Below, piece after piece: positions 7,091-14,949 of a stretch of DNA of 35,372 nucleotides. Source of the stretch: a virus; the IMG/VR virus record IMGVR_UViG_3300028115_000070, positions 1-35,372 of that record. The stretch is one strand, 5' to 3'. The notes beneath the pieces are model-generated. The model saw nothing but the letters and a program-made list of their open reading frames with translations, was not told the origin of the DNA and made no database searches. How positions within the stretch are numbered: position 1 is the first letter of the stretch; each line of letters opens with the position of its first letter. A program made the position numbers and the translations under genes.

Positions 7091-8232
7091 AATAGTAAAC
7101 TCCATTCCGGACACAGTTTACAAAAATCAAGATTGCGAATACTGTCTGTACGTCTTACAATATCCCAGAACTTTGTATGAGGTTTTTCTTCTACATCTAA
7201 CATTGCAAGTAAGTTGGATATTTCAGGATATTTACTGAACTTATCCACAAGTACATTCATAGTGTTCGAACTTATCCAATCCAAACTGTATGTACCTAAA
7301 CATTTTTGAAAAATTAGTTCAACTGGGTCGCCTAATCTGTTTTCTGCAAAGTTTTCCTTATGCCAGAGGAATAGTTCATCTAGATAGAATAGGTTAAGAT
7401 ATCCCCAGGTACAATTTATTTTGAACATGTGATTTACTGGCATATTATTATAAAACCAATTAATAGTTTCTACTGTGTGTTCCCAACTTGCACCAGTACG
7501 TTGATATTCAAATCTATCGCCTATATCATCTATACTAAAATAAAGTTCTATTAGTTTGCATTCACTCCACAATTCCAATACTTCTTGTGTTACACGGTTA
7601 GTACCATTTACATTATAAAATACTCTAACATCGCTTAGTCCTTTGCTCTGTTTAATATTATACAATAGTTTAATGTGTGCATCACTGAGAAAAGGATCGC
7701 CACCGCCATGAAAGTGAACACTGTTAATATTTTTTAGATATTCTAAATCGTTAATGGTAAGGTATTGATCTTTTCTATATAAAAAATTATCCATGTTAGT
7801 ATCAGGATAAAGTTTTGCCCAATCGCTTATCCATTTACTACTATTGTTAGGTCCACAAATAGTACATTTAAGATTGCACAAGTTACCCACACTATAGTCT
7901 AATGCTTTAGGAGTATCTGTAAGATTTATGTCAGTGTCCTTATGATAGTTTTCGTACAATTCTTTACTACTCATACGTCTACTGACAAGTCCTGCTTTTT
8001 CTTCCCGATAACAGTTCTGACATCCTGGAATAAGTTTTCCTTGTGTAATACTATCAATAATGGCAAGATGTTCAGCGCCGTGCCATGCCTCATCAGGTGT
8101 AGTATCAGTAACAATATATCCTTTAAAATAACTACAAGGGTTATATCCTATTGTATTTCGTGTACTCCAAAATGCTTGATTTTTAAATATCTCATAACAG
8201 AAACCTGGCTTAGACTTTATATCGTTATTCAC
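7087..8232 (-). CDS. Radical SAM protein, 381 aa, with extra CxxC cysteines
   Basis: The CxxxCxxC cluster-binding motif is CNLKCTIC (Cys119, Cys123, Cys126), preceded by LDYSVGN as usual for the first strand. A CQNC pair at 71-74 and a C-terminal FCKLC suggest an auxiliary iron-sulfur or zinc site, as in twitch/SPASM-type enzymes. The HGGGDPF segment fits the SAM-binding GGE region. The start is GTG at 8232, overlapping the helicase stop as GTGAATAA; no ATG is available near it. Substrate unknown; the neighbouring SDR-like gene is a possible partner. Confidence 0.85.
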   Translation of the reverse strand: MNNDIKSKPGFCYEIFKNQAFWSTRNTIGYNPCSYFKGYIVTDTTPDEAWHGAEHLAIIDSITQGKLIPGCQNCYREEKAGLVSRRMSSKELYENYHKDTDINLTDTPKALDYSVGNLCNLKCTICGPNNSSKWISDWAKLYPDTNMDNFLYRKDQYLTINDLEYLKNINSVHFHGGGDPFLSDAHIKLLYNIKQSKGLSDVRVFYNVNGTNRVTQEVLELWSECKLIELYFSIDDIGDRFEYQRTGASWEHTVETINWFYNNMPVNHMFKINCTWGYLNLFYLDELFLWHKENFAENRLGDPVELIFQKCLGTYSLDWISSNTMNVLVDKFSKYPEISNLLAMLDVEEKPHTKFWDIVRRTDSIRNLDFCKLCPEWSLLL

Positions 8233-9622
8233 TCTTTAACCCTGCTAACATGTCTTTGAGTTTACTGCTTTGTACACTTGCAGTAATCTTACCAGTGTCG
8301 CCCTCAGGTGCTTCAACAACTCCTGAACTTCCTTTGTTTTTAAGTTGTTCATAGATACTACTACTTTGTTTCTTAAACTGCTGGTACTCTTGATCCTCGC
8401 CTAAGTCACGAATACGTAAACTTTCTATATCAAACTCTAAGTCAATCTTTTGCCCAACACCACTACTACTTCTAGTCTTCATAAGTTGTAGTTGATACCT
8501 GCCACGTTCTCTCATAGCACGACTTGTAAAGATACCAAACACATTGTCAGCAGTATTAATCTTACTAAGTCCACCACTTATATGACTGTGATCAAACTCT
8601 ATCTCATCTACTGCACCTCTGTTCAACTGCGAAGCAGTAACAAATACACAGTTTAATTCTTTTGCTAGGTTACGTAATTCTTCACTTACATATTTGTCTT
8701 TCACAAACAAATCACTTGGAGATACTTTTGCACTTACTGGCATAAGCAAATCTAAATAGTCAATAAGAAGGAAGTCTACATTCCAACCATTTTTTATCTG
8801 TAATTCTTTTAAGTATGCTCTTACATCATTAACATTACTCTGTGCTGGCATGTATTTTATCTGTAGTTTGCCTGCCTTTTTGCCAGCCATCTTTACTTTC
8901 ATCTCTACTGTTTCTAAATCTTTAAATACTTCCTTAGTAGATACATTTGTTAGCATACTATCTATTCTCATAGCACTAAGACCTTCACTTAGTTCTAGTG
9001 TCAAGTATACACCATTCAATCCATTTGTTATCCAGTTCACTGCTAAGTTCTGCATGAACAAACTTTTACCACTACCAGATCCTCCAGCAAATATATTCAG
9101 TTCACCTTTGTTCATACCACCAAACAACTTTTTATCCATTGCAGGCCAGCCTGTTGTAATCTGTCCATTGTTATCTTTAAGTGCCATAAGTCTTGCACGA
9201 GGATCAGCAAAGTAATCTGTGCCCATGTCCTTTGTAAGACTTATTTGTACTGCATCTTTAATAATCTTTTCTACTGGTTCATATGTGCCTTTTTCTAATA
9301 AGTCTGCACTCTTAAGTATTGCACGTTCCAGTTCCTGTCTTTTAGTAAAACCTTCAAACTCTGCTAGAAACCAATCATTATGGCTTTCACTTATATCAGG
9401 CACTGGCTTTAGCTCAACACCTGTAACTGCACGAACTTGTTCATAAGTAGGCAAAGCACCATGTTCATCACTATGTTCTTTTATAAACTTTGCAGTATCA
9501 GTTAGACTCCTGTCAAAGTTTTGCACATTATAAATGTTCTGTACACGCACAAAATTTTGTGCATCATTCATCATCATTTCTAAAAATAATTTTTGTAAAT
9601 CTGTTGTATATTCTTTAGCCAT
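8225..9622 (-). CDS. 41: Replicative DNA helicase, T4 gp41-like (DnaB family), 465 aa
   Basis: A RecA-fold hexameric helicase. An all-helical N-terminal domain (about 1-125) is followed by the motor domain with TTGWPAMDKKLFGGM (H1 lead-in), Walker A GGSGSGKS at residues 180-187, the Walker B strand VDFLLIDYLDLL and a downstream VTASQLNR (H3). It unwinds the lagging-strand template 5' to 3' and partners the primase encoded two genes upstream. The ATG at 9622 overlaps the previous TAA as TAATG and has GGGAAG before it; an upstream in-frame start would run into the radical SAM gene. A radical SAM gene separates it from the primase, which is not the plain T4 order. Confidence 0.9.
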   Translation of the reverse strand: MAKEYTTDLQKLFLEMMMNDAQNFVRVQNIYNVQNFDRSLTDTAKFIKEHSDEHGALPTYEQVRAVTGVELKPVPDISESHNDWFLAEFEGFTKRQELERAILKSADLLEKGTYEPVEKIIKDAVQISLTKDMGTDYFADPRARLMALKDNNGQITTGWPAMDKKLFGGMNKGELNIFAGGSGSGKSLFMQNLAVNWITNGLNGVYLTLELSEGLSAMRIDSMLTNVSTKEVFKDLETVEMKVKMAGKKAGKLQIKYMPAQSNVNDVRAYLKELQIKNGWNVDFLLIDYLDLLMPVSAKVSPSDLFVKDKYVSEELRNLAKELNCVFVTASQLNRGAVDEIEFDHSHISGGLSKINTADNVFGIFTSRAMRERGRYQLQLMKTRSSSGVGQKIDLEFDIESLRIRDLGEDQEYQQFKKQSSSIYEQLKNKGSSGVVEAPEGDTGKITASVQSSKLKDMLAGLKSE

Positions 9623-10503
9623 TAACACTTCCCACAGTTGAACAGACAATAGTCTGGCTTAGTATCATGTATTGTAGCATAAAAATTACTAAAACGCCTA
9701 ATACATTCGCTTAATTTATTATCTTTTATTGTCATTTTATTTTTATACCATTCACTTTTATAGTAAAAGTTATAATGTTTAGTATCACAACAAGGGGTAT
9801 ATGTACCATCTGCTGCTATATAATGTTTTGTATTATTTTTACACCTAGGATCTATTTCTAAACTTTCACTATCTATCTTAAATTGTTGCTTTGCTTTATG
9901 TTTACTACCAAAAAAATTTTTATGAGGGCGTAAATAATCACTACCATTGTTCCATCTTTCACTAGGCATCAATACAAATTCATCCATTCCTAATTTGTAT
10001 GCAAGTTCTTTTGTATACTCTATATCATTTATGTTGAATGCAAAAGGAATATATTTCCATATTATTTTGACATTGCTTTTCACACATACTTCAATCCCAT
10101 CTTTTATACTATTCCAATCACCATTTACTCTATATTTTGTAAAATTTTCTGGTGTCCCATCAATACTAAAATTGATAATATCTTTACTATCAAGTAGACT
10201 TACTAATTTTTCCCACCATTGTTTATTTTTTCTACTGCCATTTGTAGTTATTCCTACACTCTCACATTTTTGTTTGGATAATTTAATTAAACTTAAAAAA
10301 TCTCTATGATATATAGGATCACCTAAGTTGCCACAAACATTAATGTGTCTTACAGGAACATCAATAAAATTAAAAAATTTATTAATGTCTAAATCTTGTA
10401 TAGAAAAATTATTATTACCAAATTTGTTTATAAAAGTGGTTCGTTCACATCTTGGACAAGCGAGTGTGCATCTACTAGTCGGCTCAATGTGTAGATCTAC
10501 CAT
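9622..10503 (-). CDS. Radical SAM protein with SPASM-like cysteine-rich tail, 293 aa
   Basis: CTLACPRC supplies Cys12, Cys16 and Cys19 directly after the first strand (LHIEPTS). NVCGNLGDP is the SAM-binding GGE-like turn, and FSIDG fits a later strand. The tail holds many cysteines (RCKNN, YTPCCD, and a terminal YCLFNCGKC), typical of SPASM domains binding auxiliary [4Fe-4S] clusters, as in peptide-maturing enzymes. No precursor peptide gene is evident nearby. It sits between primase and helicase, overlapping the primase by 7 bases (ATGGTAG) and the helicase by one, so it is co-expressed with replication. Substrate unknown. Confidence 0.85.
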   Translation of the reverse strand: MVDLHIEPTSRCTLACPRCERTTFINKFGNNNFSIQDLDINKFFNFIDVPVRHINVCGNLGDPIYHRDFLSLIKLSKQKCESVGITTNGSRKNKQWWEKLVSLLDSKDIINFSIDGTPENFTKYRVNGDWNSIKDGIEVCVKSNVKIIWKYIPFAFNINDIEYTKELAYKLGMDEFVLMPSERWNNGSDYLRPHKNFFGSKHKAKQQFKIDSESLEIDPRCKNNTKHYIAADGTYTPCCDTKHYNFYYKSEWYKNKMTIKDNKLSECIRRFSNFYATIHDTKPDYCLFNCGKC

Positions 10504-11453
10504 CGCTTTCTCTGTAAATTTATTTTAAGACGCATAGTTTGCTTTGCATCTATAATACTTTTAAGTGTAAACAGTTTTCCATATCTTACAACTGCGTCAT
10601 TTACATCTTTAACATCACTTTCCCATTCAGGAAAACTAACACTCCAACCAAACTCCAGTGCATCATCAATTAGTTTTTGTCCTGCACGATCTTTATCTGG
10701 CACAAGTATAACTTCTCTACCTAGTGTATCTATAATCTGTGCTTGTGTTTCGCTACAACGATTACTCAATATACCTACTCCACCTATACACATTGCATCT
10801 AGCAGTCCTTCTGTTACTACTACAAACCTACTGTTAGACAACTGATTATCAATGCCATAAACGAAACCACTATCATGACTAGTAAAATATTTGGGTCTTG
10901 ATTCATCGTCGATACTCCTTGCACTAAATCCAATTGTTTTTCCTTGCCAAGTAAAAGGAACAATTAGTCTTTTCCACATGCCAGCAGCTTTGCTATTGCT
11001 ATACATAATTTTACCTAATGGCAAAGCTCTACTTTCAGCATATAATCTTATATGATCTGGTAATTGATTTGTACTATTCTCAGGTAATTCTCTAGGACTA
11101 AATTCTACTGTAAACGTTTCGTCATCTTCTAAAACTTCTTCAACTGTATCTTTTATACGTAATGCTTCTATGTTAAGCATCTGTCTGGTGTTCTCATCAA
11201 CACCTAACCAAGTAAGCAGTTTCCTTAGTTTAAAACTAATATGTCTACCGGGTTGCCAACCTGTCTTAAAATTACAATTGAAACAATGATAACTTATAGC
11301 ATCACCTGAAGCAATTACTCCGCCTCTGTTACGTTTGTCCATGCTTTCGCCATTGTGATGACAACAAACTGCATTAAAACTAATCCAGCCATTAGTAGTT
11401 CTCTTTTGTTTGCCAGGCAAACTATCTATGATCGTTTGTTGAATACTATTCAA
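10497..11453 (-). CDS. 61: DNA primase, T4 gp61-like, 318 aa
   Basis: An N-terminal zinc-binding part has CCHHNGE (Cys30/31, His32/33) and HCFNC (Cys57, Cys60). A TOPRIM core follows, with VVVTEGLLDAM (catalytic Glu) and VPDKDRAG (the DxD acids). This is the architecture of gp61/DnaG-type primases that make lagging-strand primers together with the gp41 helicase. The start appears to be TTG at 11453, overlapping the preceding TGA as TTGA; no closer ATG is present. Length is close to that of T4 gp61 (342 residues). Confidence 0.88.
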   Translation of the reverse strand: MNSIQQTIIDSLPGKQKRTTNGWISFNAVCCHHNGESMDKRNRGGVIASGDAISYHCFNCNFKTGWQPGRHISFKLRKLLTWLGVDENTRQMLNIEALRIKDTVEEVLEDDETFTVEFSPRELPENSTNQLPDHIRLYAESRALPLGKIMYSNSKAAGMWKRLIVPFTWQGKTIGFSARSIDDESRPKYFTSHDSGFVYGIDNQLSNSRFVVVTEGLLDAMCIGGVGILSNRCSETQAQIIDTLGREVILVPDKDRAGQKLIDDALEFGWSVSFPEWESDVKDVNDAVVRYGKLFTLKSIIDAKQTMRLKINLQRKRW

Positions 11454-11731
11454 AAGTCAACATCTCTGCCGTTTATATTGTAAGTACCGTGTGTAAAACC
11501 TGCGTCCATCTTTTCGACTTCAGTCATGTTGTCACTGTCAATCCTGCGATTAGGATCTCGTTTCATTTGTTGTAGGCGGTCTTCTGCACTGTCTTTGCCA
11601 CACACAGAGCAAACGCCTGTAGCACCACCGCAACTGCCGCTTACACGTCGGCCTCTTAGGAGGCCTATAGCCATGATCGCCGTAATGACTAAAAAGAATA
11701 CCAAACATAGTGCAAAAACCTCCAAACCCAT
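11450..11731 (-). CDS. NqrM-like (DUF539) membrane protein, 93 aa
   Basis: One N-terminal transmembrane segment (about residues 4-25, ending VITAIMAIGLLRGRRV) is followed by SGSCGG (Cys34) and CSVC (Cys41, Cys44). This matches the layout of NqrM, the small membrane protein needed to mature the iron centre of the Na+-translocating NADH:quinone oxidoreductase, where the GSCGG cysteine is key. The C-terminal 45 residues are polar and unlike the short NqrM tail. It overlaps its neighbours by 1 and 3-4 bases inside a replication operon. A phage version might support host NQR or deliver iron elsewhere; the assignment is by motif only. Confidence 0.55.
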   Translation of the reverse strand: MGLEVFALCLVFFLVITAIMAIGLLRGRRVSGSCGGATGVCSVCGKDSAEDRLQQMKRDPNRRIDSDNMTEVEKMDAGFTHGTYNINGRDVDF

Positions 11732-11985
11732 TACTTCATCTTTTGTATATCTTTATAAGTACACTCGTCTTCAATACTTATCTCACTATCAGTTTCTATC
11801 CATAGTTTAGCACCACAACTAAGTGGTTTATCGGGTTTGTAAACCATACGACTTGGTCCGTGTATTTCTACTGCACTACCATATCTAGCCTTGCTACCTT
11901 CCTGTACTCTGCAAACAGGAAGTTCTCTGCCATGTTTTTCGTTTTGTTGTATAATATTTCTATTAATGTGTATATACTTCTTCAT
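11731..11985 (-). CDS. Small hypothetical protein, 84 aa
   Basis: A compact, probably beta-rich basic protein with a conserved-looking core (EIHGPSRMVYKPDKPLSCG) and two cysteines. No catalytic motif is recognised. The ATG overlaps the preceding TGA as ATGA and its stop overlaps the next ATG as TAATG, so it is firmly part of the operon. It resembles small uncharacterised proteins of marine T4-like phages, but I cannot name a function. Confidence 0.7.
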   Translation of the reverse strand: MKKYIHINRNIIQQNEKHGRELPVCRVQEGSKARYGSAVEIHGPSRMVYKPDKPLSCGAKLWIETDSEISIEDECTYKDIQKMK

Positions 11986-12647
11986 TGTGTTATTATATGA
12001 CTTTTTACAAATTCAGTCAACCTTATAGTAAAATATTCATGCCCTGCTTCATTTGGGTGTCCATCCTTTGCTATTAAATCTAATCTATTGTCTTCTGCTA
12101 TTGCACGTCTTAACATACTGTCCATACTGTTTCCATCAATAAAATAATTTGAATATTGTGTTGCTTTATGATGACCCAGTGCATTAAATTGTATTACTGG
12201 AATATTCATTGATTTGCAAATACTGTTAACAATAAATTTTGCATTATCTGTGTACATATCATAGCTTTCCTTATCAGACTTTATAACCCATTCACGGGCA
12301 GACTGTGGCCATCCATGATTGTCACCAGCAAAGCCGTTATGAGTCCAAGTATTATTAGTATACCAACTCATTCTAGTTTTTTCTGTCCAACCTATACAAA
12401 TTATAATTTTATCTTGTGAATCGTATGTATTAAGGAAATATGTTGAAACTTGTTGTGCTATTGCAAAGTTACTGTTTGCTGGTTCTGCTAAATTATCAAA
12501 CTGATAACCTAAGTTATTAGCAAGTCTGCCTAGCCATACATTGTTATTTCTATAACGTGTGTTAGCATGATGATACTCATTGCCTAACTTAGGATCTACA
12601 AGTTCACTGCCATAAGTGAAACTACAACCAAAGCCTACAAGTTTCAT
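11982..12647 (-). CDS. SGNH/GDSL-like hydrolase, 221 aa (paralogue 1)
   Basis: Block I is GFGCSFTYG with Ser9 as nucleophile. EPANSN near residue 57 fits the Gly/Asn block, IGWTEKTR block III, and DGHPNEAGHEYF supplies Asp195 and His197 of block V. It looks catalytically complete. No signal peptide. SGNH enzymes remove or transfer acyl groups on sugars, peptidoglycan or lipids; the target is unknown. It is one of five SGNH-like proteins in this window. It is coupled by TAATG to the upstream structural gene, suggesting it could be made late. Confidence 0.8.
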   Translation of the reverse strand: MKLVGFGCSFTYGSELVDPKLGNEYHHANTRYRNNNVWLGRLANNLGYQFDNLAEPANSNFAIAQQVSTYFLNTYDSQDKIIICIGWTEKTRMSWYTNNTWTHNGFAGDNHGWPQSAREWVIKSDKESYDMYTDNAKFIVNSICKSMNIPVIQFNALGHHKATQYSNYFIDGNSMDSMLRRAIAEDNRLDLIAKDGHPNEAGHEYFTIRLTEFVKSHIITQ

Positions 12648-13327
12648 TATGGTCTATATAATACTTGACTCAATGTTCCTGAAGTTGTTGTACGTACAAA
12701 ACGAACTGCACTATATACACCAGTAAAGTTAATGTATGCATTGTCTGTCTGGTCAGTATAGTTTGTTGTAGATATTGTTGTAAAGTCTGCGTTTTGAATA
12801 CTATTACTTGGATTGATTGAACCTTGTATTTCCAGGCTACCTGTGAACGAACTGCTGAAATAAACTTGAGCAGTGTGTTGTGCAGTATTACGATTAATAT
12901 ATGGATCTATTGCTATTGAGCTTCCTGTATTTCCACCACCAAATGCTTCGATTGTACTTTCTTTGAAAGCAGGATACATTCCTTCAGTAACTTCTAGTGT
13001 ACCGTTGGCACTATAATTATCATCTGCGTATGCAGGACTTGTTCTACCTTCTGGATTTGTAACTTTTAAACTGTAACTGTAAAACTTTGCATCTAAATTA
13101 AGTAAGTCACCTTCTGTAATAGTTGCTTCAAATAATCCTCTACGTGGATCGATTGCAGTAAGGGCACGTTCAACATATGCTACACTATTTTCTTTATCCA
13201 TAATAATAATGTTTGCAGTATGGTCTGTCATTACGACACGTTTTTGATCACGGTTTTTAAATTCTATTCGTATGTAATTGTCTATGCCTCTATAGACTTT
13301 TATATTGGGGGTGTAAAACATGCTCAT
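12647..13327 (-). CDS. Probable virion structural protein, 226 aa
   Basis: The N-terminal part (MSMFYTPNIKVYRGIDNYIR, then about 100 residues of alternating strands with RRGLFEATITEGD) resembles the N-terminal domains of phage baseplate or tail-fibre attachment proteins. The C-terminus is Ser/Thr/Asn-rich beta structure. I placed the start at 13327 because GGAG lies 11 bases upstream and because a late promoter at 13407-13414 would start transcription inside the alternative ATG at 13402, which lacks a ribosome-binding site. If 13402 is used the protein is 251 residues. Confidence 0.65.
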   Translation of the reverse strand: MSMFYTPNIKVYRGIDNYIRIEFKNRDQKRVVMTDHTANIIIMDKENSVAYVERALTAIDPRRGLFEATITEGDLLNLDAKFYSYSLKVTNPEGRTSPAYADDNYSANGTLEVTEGMYPAFKESTIEAFGGGNTGSSIAIDPYINRNTAQHTAQVYFSSSFTGSLEIQGSINPSNSIQNADFTTISTTNYTDQTDNAYINFTGVYSAVRFVRTTTSGTLSQVLYRP

Positions 13328-13406
13328 GAGATTATTGACTCCAGTATCAGTTACAACTGCAGTGTGTAATTGTGTATATAAATATCCAGTAGTAACAGTC
13401 ATACTG

Positions 13407-13414
13407 TATTTATA
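13407..13414 (-). promoter_or_regulatory. T4-type late promoter (TATAAATA)
   Basis: An exact TATAAATA on the minus strand in the divergent gap between the structural gene and the plus-strand gene at 13424. Predicted transcription starts near 13401 and gives a leader of about 70 bases to the start chosen at 13327. Confidence 0.55.
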
Positions 13415-13423
13415 AGAGATAGA

Positions 13424-13795
13424 ATGCCACCATTAGCAGAAGAAATATTTGAACAATATCCATTTTTAAGTTTAGTTACATATGGTGGACAAGAGTACGT
13501 AGGTATAATACAAAACCAAGACGATAGTTTTCTAAGTATGTATGACTATAGTAAAATAGATTCTGATCTTAAAACATTATTTTTAGAACTAGGTGATGCT
13601 TGGTGGTGGGAATCAAATAGGACTATACCTATAAATTTATTTCTAAAAAAGGATTTTATACCATTTAGTAGATATCTTATTACATTTAATATAAAAGACA
13701 CAGAAGTTGTGCGTGGTCCTAGTGTTAGCATAGCAGAACTTGCTAAGAAAAGAAGCAAGCGACGTAATATACAATTAGTGAAAAAAGTTAAATAG
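13424..13795 (+). CDS. Conserved phage protein of unknown function, 123 aa
   Basis: An acidic N-terminal half with FLSLVTYGGQEYVGIIQNQD (a small beta-barrel-like start) and an aromatic segment DAWWWESNRTIPINLFL, followed by a very basic tail (KKRSKRRNIQLVKKVK) that could bind nucleic acid. The family looks familiar from T4-like marine phages but is unnamed. The ribosome-binding site is weak (AAGAGAT). It is followed 3 bases later by the membrane-protein gene and forms a two-gene plus-strand unit flanked by minus-strand operons. Confidence 0.7.
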   Translation: MPPLAEEIFEQYPFLSLVTYGGQEYVGIIQNQDDSFLSMYDYSKIDSDLKTLFLELGDAWWWESNRTIPINLFLKKDFIPFSRYLITFNIKDTEVVRGPSVSIAELAKKRSKRRNIQLVKKVK

Positions 13796-13798
13796 AAC

Positions 13799-14170
13799 AT
13801 GGACTTCTTACTATTGCTTCTGATTAAGCATGCCATTGTAGATCTTGGCGTCCAAAGTCAACTACAAAACATTAACAAAAGTTTTTACTTTGGAAATGGA
13901 CATATCCACTACATGCACCATGGTATAAGCACTTTAGTCATTGCAGGATTATTTTTGCCTGCCATACCTGCAATTTTATGTGCATTTATAGACTATTTTA
14001 TACATTGGCAAATAGATTATTCTAAACATAAAGCAAATAGTTTCTTGAATGTGCAATCTAGATCTACTACGTGGTGGTATACAAATGTTATAGATCAATG
14101 TTTACATTTTACTACATATTACTTTTTAGTAAAATATTCTAATGCATTGTCTTTTTTGATTTTTTGGTAA
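13799..14170 (+). CDS. DUF3307-like polytopic membrane protein, 123 aa
   Basis: Three or four hydrophobic segments with the DUF3307-type His/Asp pattern: IKHAIVDLGVQSQ, HYMHHG, HWQIDYSKHK and IDQCLHFTTYY. These conserved polar residues within membrane helices suggest a metal- or ligand-binding membrane protein. Function is unknown. The ATG lies 3 bases after the preceding stop. Its last 32 bases overlap the convergent minus-strand gene. Confidence 0.65.
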   Translation: MDFLLLLLIKHAIVDLGVQSQLQNINKSFYFGNGHIHYMHHGISTLVIAGLFLPAIPAILCAFIDYFIHWQIDYSKHKANSFLNVQSRSTTWWYTNVIDQCLHFTTYYFLVKYSNALSFLIFW

Positions 14171-14387
14171 GTTCATAGCCAGGAAAGTCTTCTTCTACAG
14201 TATCTATTACGTGACCTAACATACTTTTTATTTGATCATCTGTAAGTAATCCTTTATATAATACAAGTGCATGTTTAAGAAGCATTGTTGCCATATACAT
14301 ATGATCATCTTCATCTTTTATATTTTTATCTATATGCTTTGTAAGATTTTCTTGTATTTCTTGCATTCTTTCTAAATTATTTTTCAT
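14139..14387 (-). CDS. Small helical hypothetical protein, 82 aa
   Basis: A charged, Met-rich helical protein (MKNNLERMQEIQENLTKHID, then MYMATMLLKHALVLYKGLLTD). No domain recognised. It overlaps the DnaE-like gene upstream by 11 bases, so it is its co-translated partner, and ends inside the convergent plus-strand membrane-protein gene. It could be an accessory subunit of the small polymerase-like protein; this is only a neighbourhood inference. Confidence 0.6.
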   Translation of the reverse strand: MKNNLERMQEIQENLTKHIDKNIKDEDDHMYMATMLLKHALVLYKGLLTDDQIKSMLGHVIDTVEEDFPGYELTKKSKKTMH

Positions 14388-14949
14388 TTTGTTCCTCTAA
14401 TATATTCATATGAACTACAACTAATTGTGCATAGGCTACTGCGTGTGCTTTCTTAAAACTATAACTATCCTGTCCTGCTTTGTGCCATATAGTTTCTCCT
14501 ACTTCACGCCATGTTTTTCCTATTAGGTGTCTTTTTGCAGGACGTATAACTGCTAAGAACATTGCCATACGAGGTATACTAGTTATATCCTCAGGCATTC
14601 TAGCCATTGTCTCGAAGTGTTTACCAACGTGTATTAGTTGCTCAAAGAAATCTCTATTGTGTAAATTAGACCAATTAGGCTCTCTCATCATTTCCACTAA
14701 GTGTATTTCATTTTTTATATGTTGATAAACATTTACATTAAGTAAATCTAATTTGAAGTATCCTAAACTTTCAGCAGTTTTATGATCTACAGTTGCAATT
14801 CCATCATGTGCTTGTGGAACTTTATTAAAATAAACACCTGTATTATGCTTATTGCCATTTTCTAACCTTGCTCCTATACCCTTCACATGTTTTAGTAAAT
14901 GTGTTCTATCAGCAAAGTCTATATCTACATCTGGCATGTCGTATATCAT
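14377..14949 (-). CDS. Minimal DNA polymerase III alpha-like protein, 190 aa
   Basis: This very short protein keeps the C-family polymerase landmarks in the right order: MPDVDIDFADR (Asp9, Asp11) at the N-terminus, HNTGVYF (35-41; the HxxGV region), GYFKLDLLNVN with Lys66 and the third acid Asp68, FLAVIRPAKRHLIGK (131-145; the ALYRP region) and YSFKKAHAVAYAQLVVVHMN (163-182; fingers). The N-terminal GRGSA palm element, PHP, thumb, OB and C-terminal domains are absent. All catalytic acids remain, so selection has kept the active site. The ATG overlaps the preceding stop as ATGA. It may be a tiny polymerase, a nucleotidyl transferase, or a subunit working with the 565-residue protein. Confidence 0.75.
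   Translation of the reverse strand: MIYDMPDVDIDFADRTHLLKHVKGIGARLENGNKHNTGVYFNKVPQAHDGIATVDHKTAESLGYFKLDLLNVNVYQHIKNEIHLVEMMREPNWSNLHNRDFFEQLIHVGKHFETMARMPEDITSIPRMAMFLAVIRPAKRHLIGKTWREVGETIWHKAGQDSYSFKKAHAVAYAQLVVVHMNILEEQNEK

Noticed and set aside
8850-9446. Plus-strand open frames opposite the helicase gene
   Set aside because: The minus strand encodes gp41 with clear motifs here; the plus frames show no domain and no start signals.
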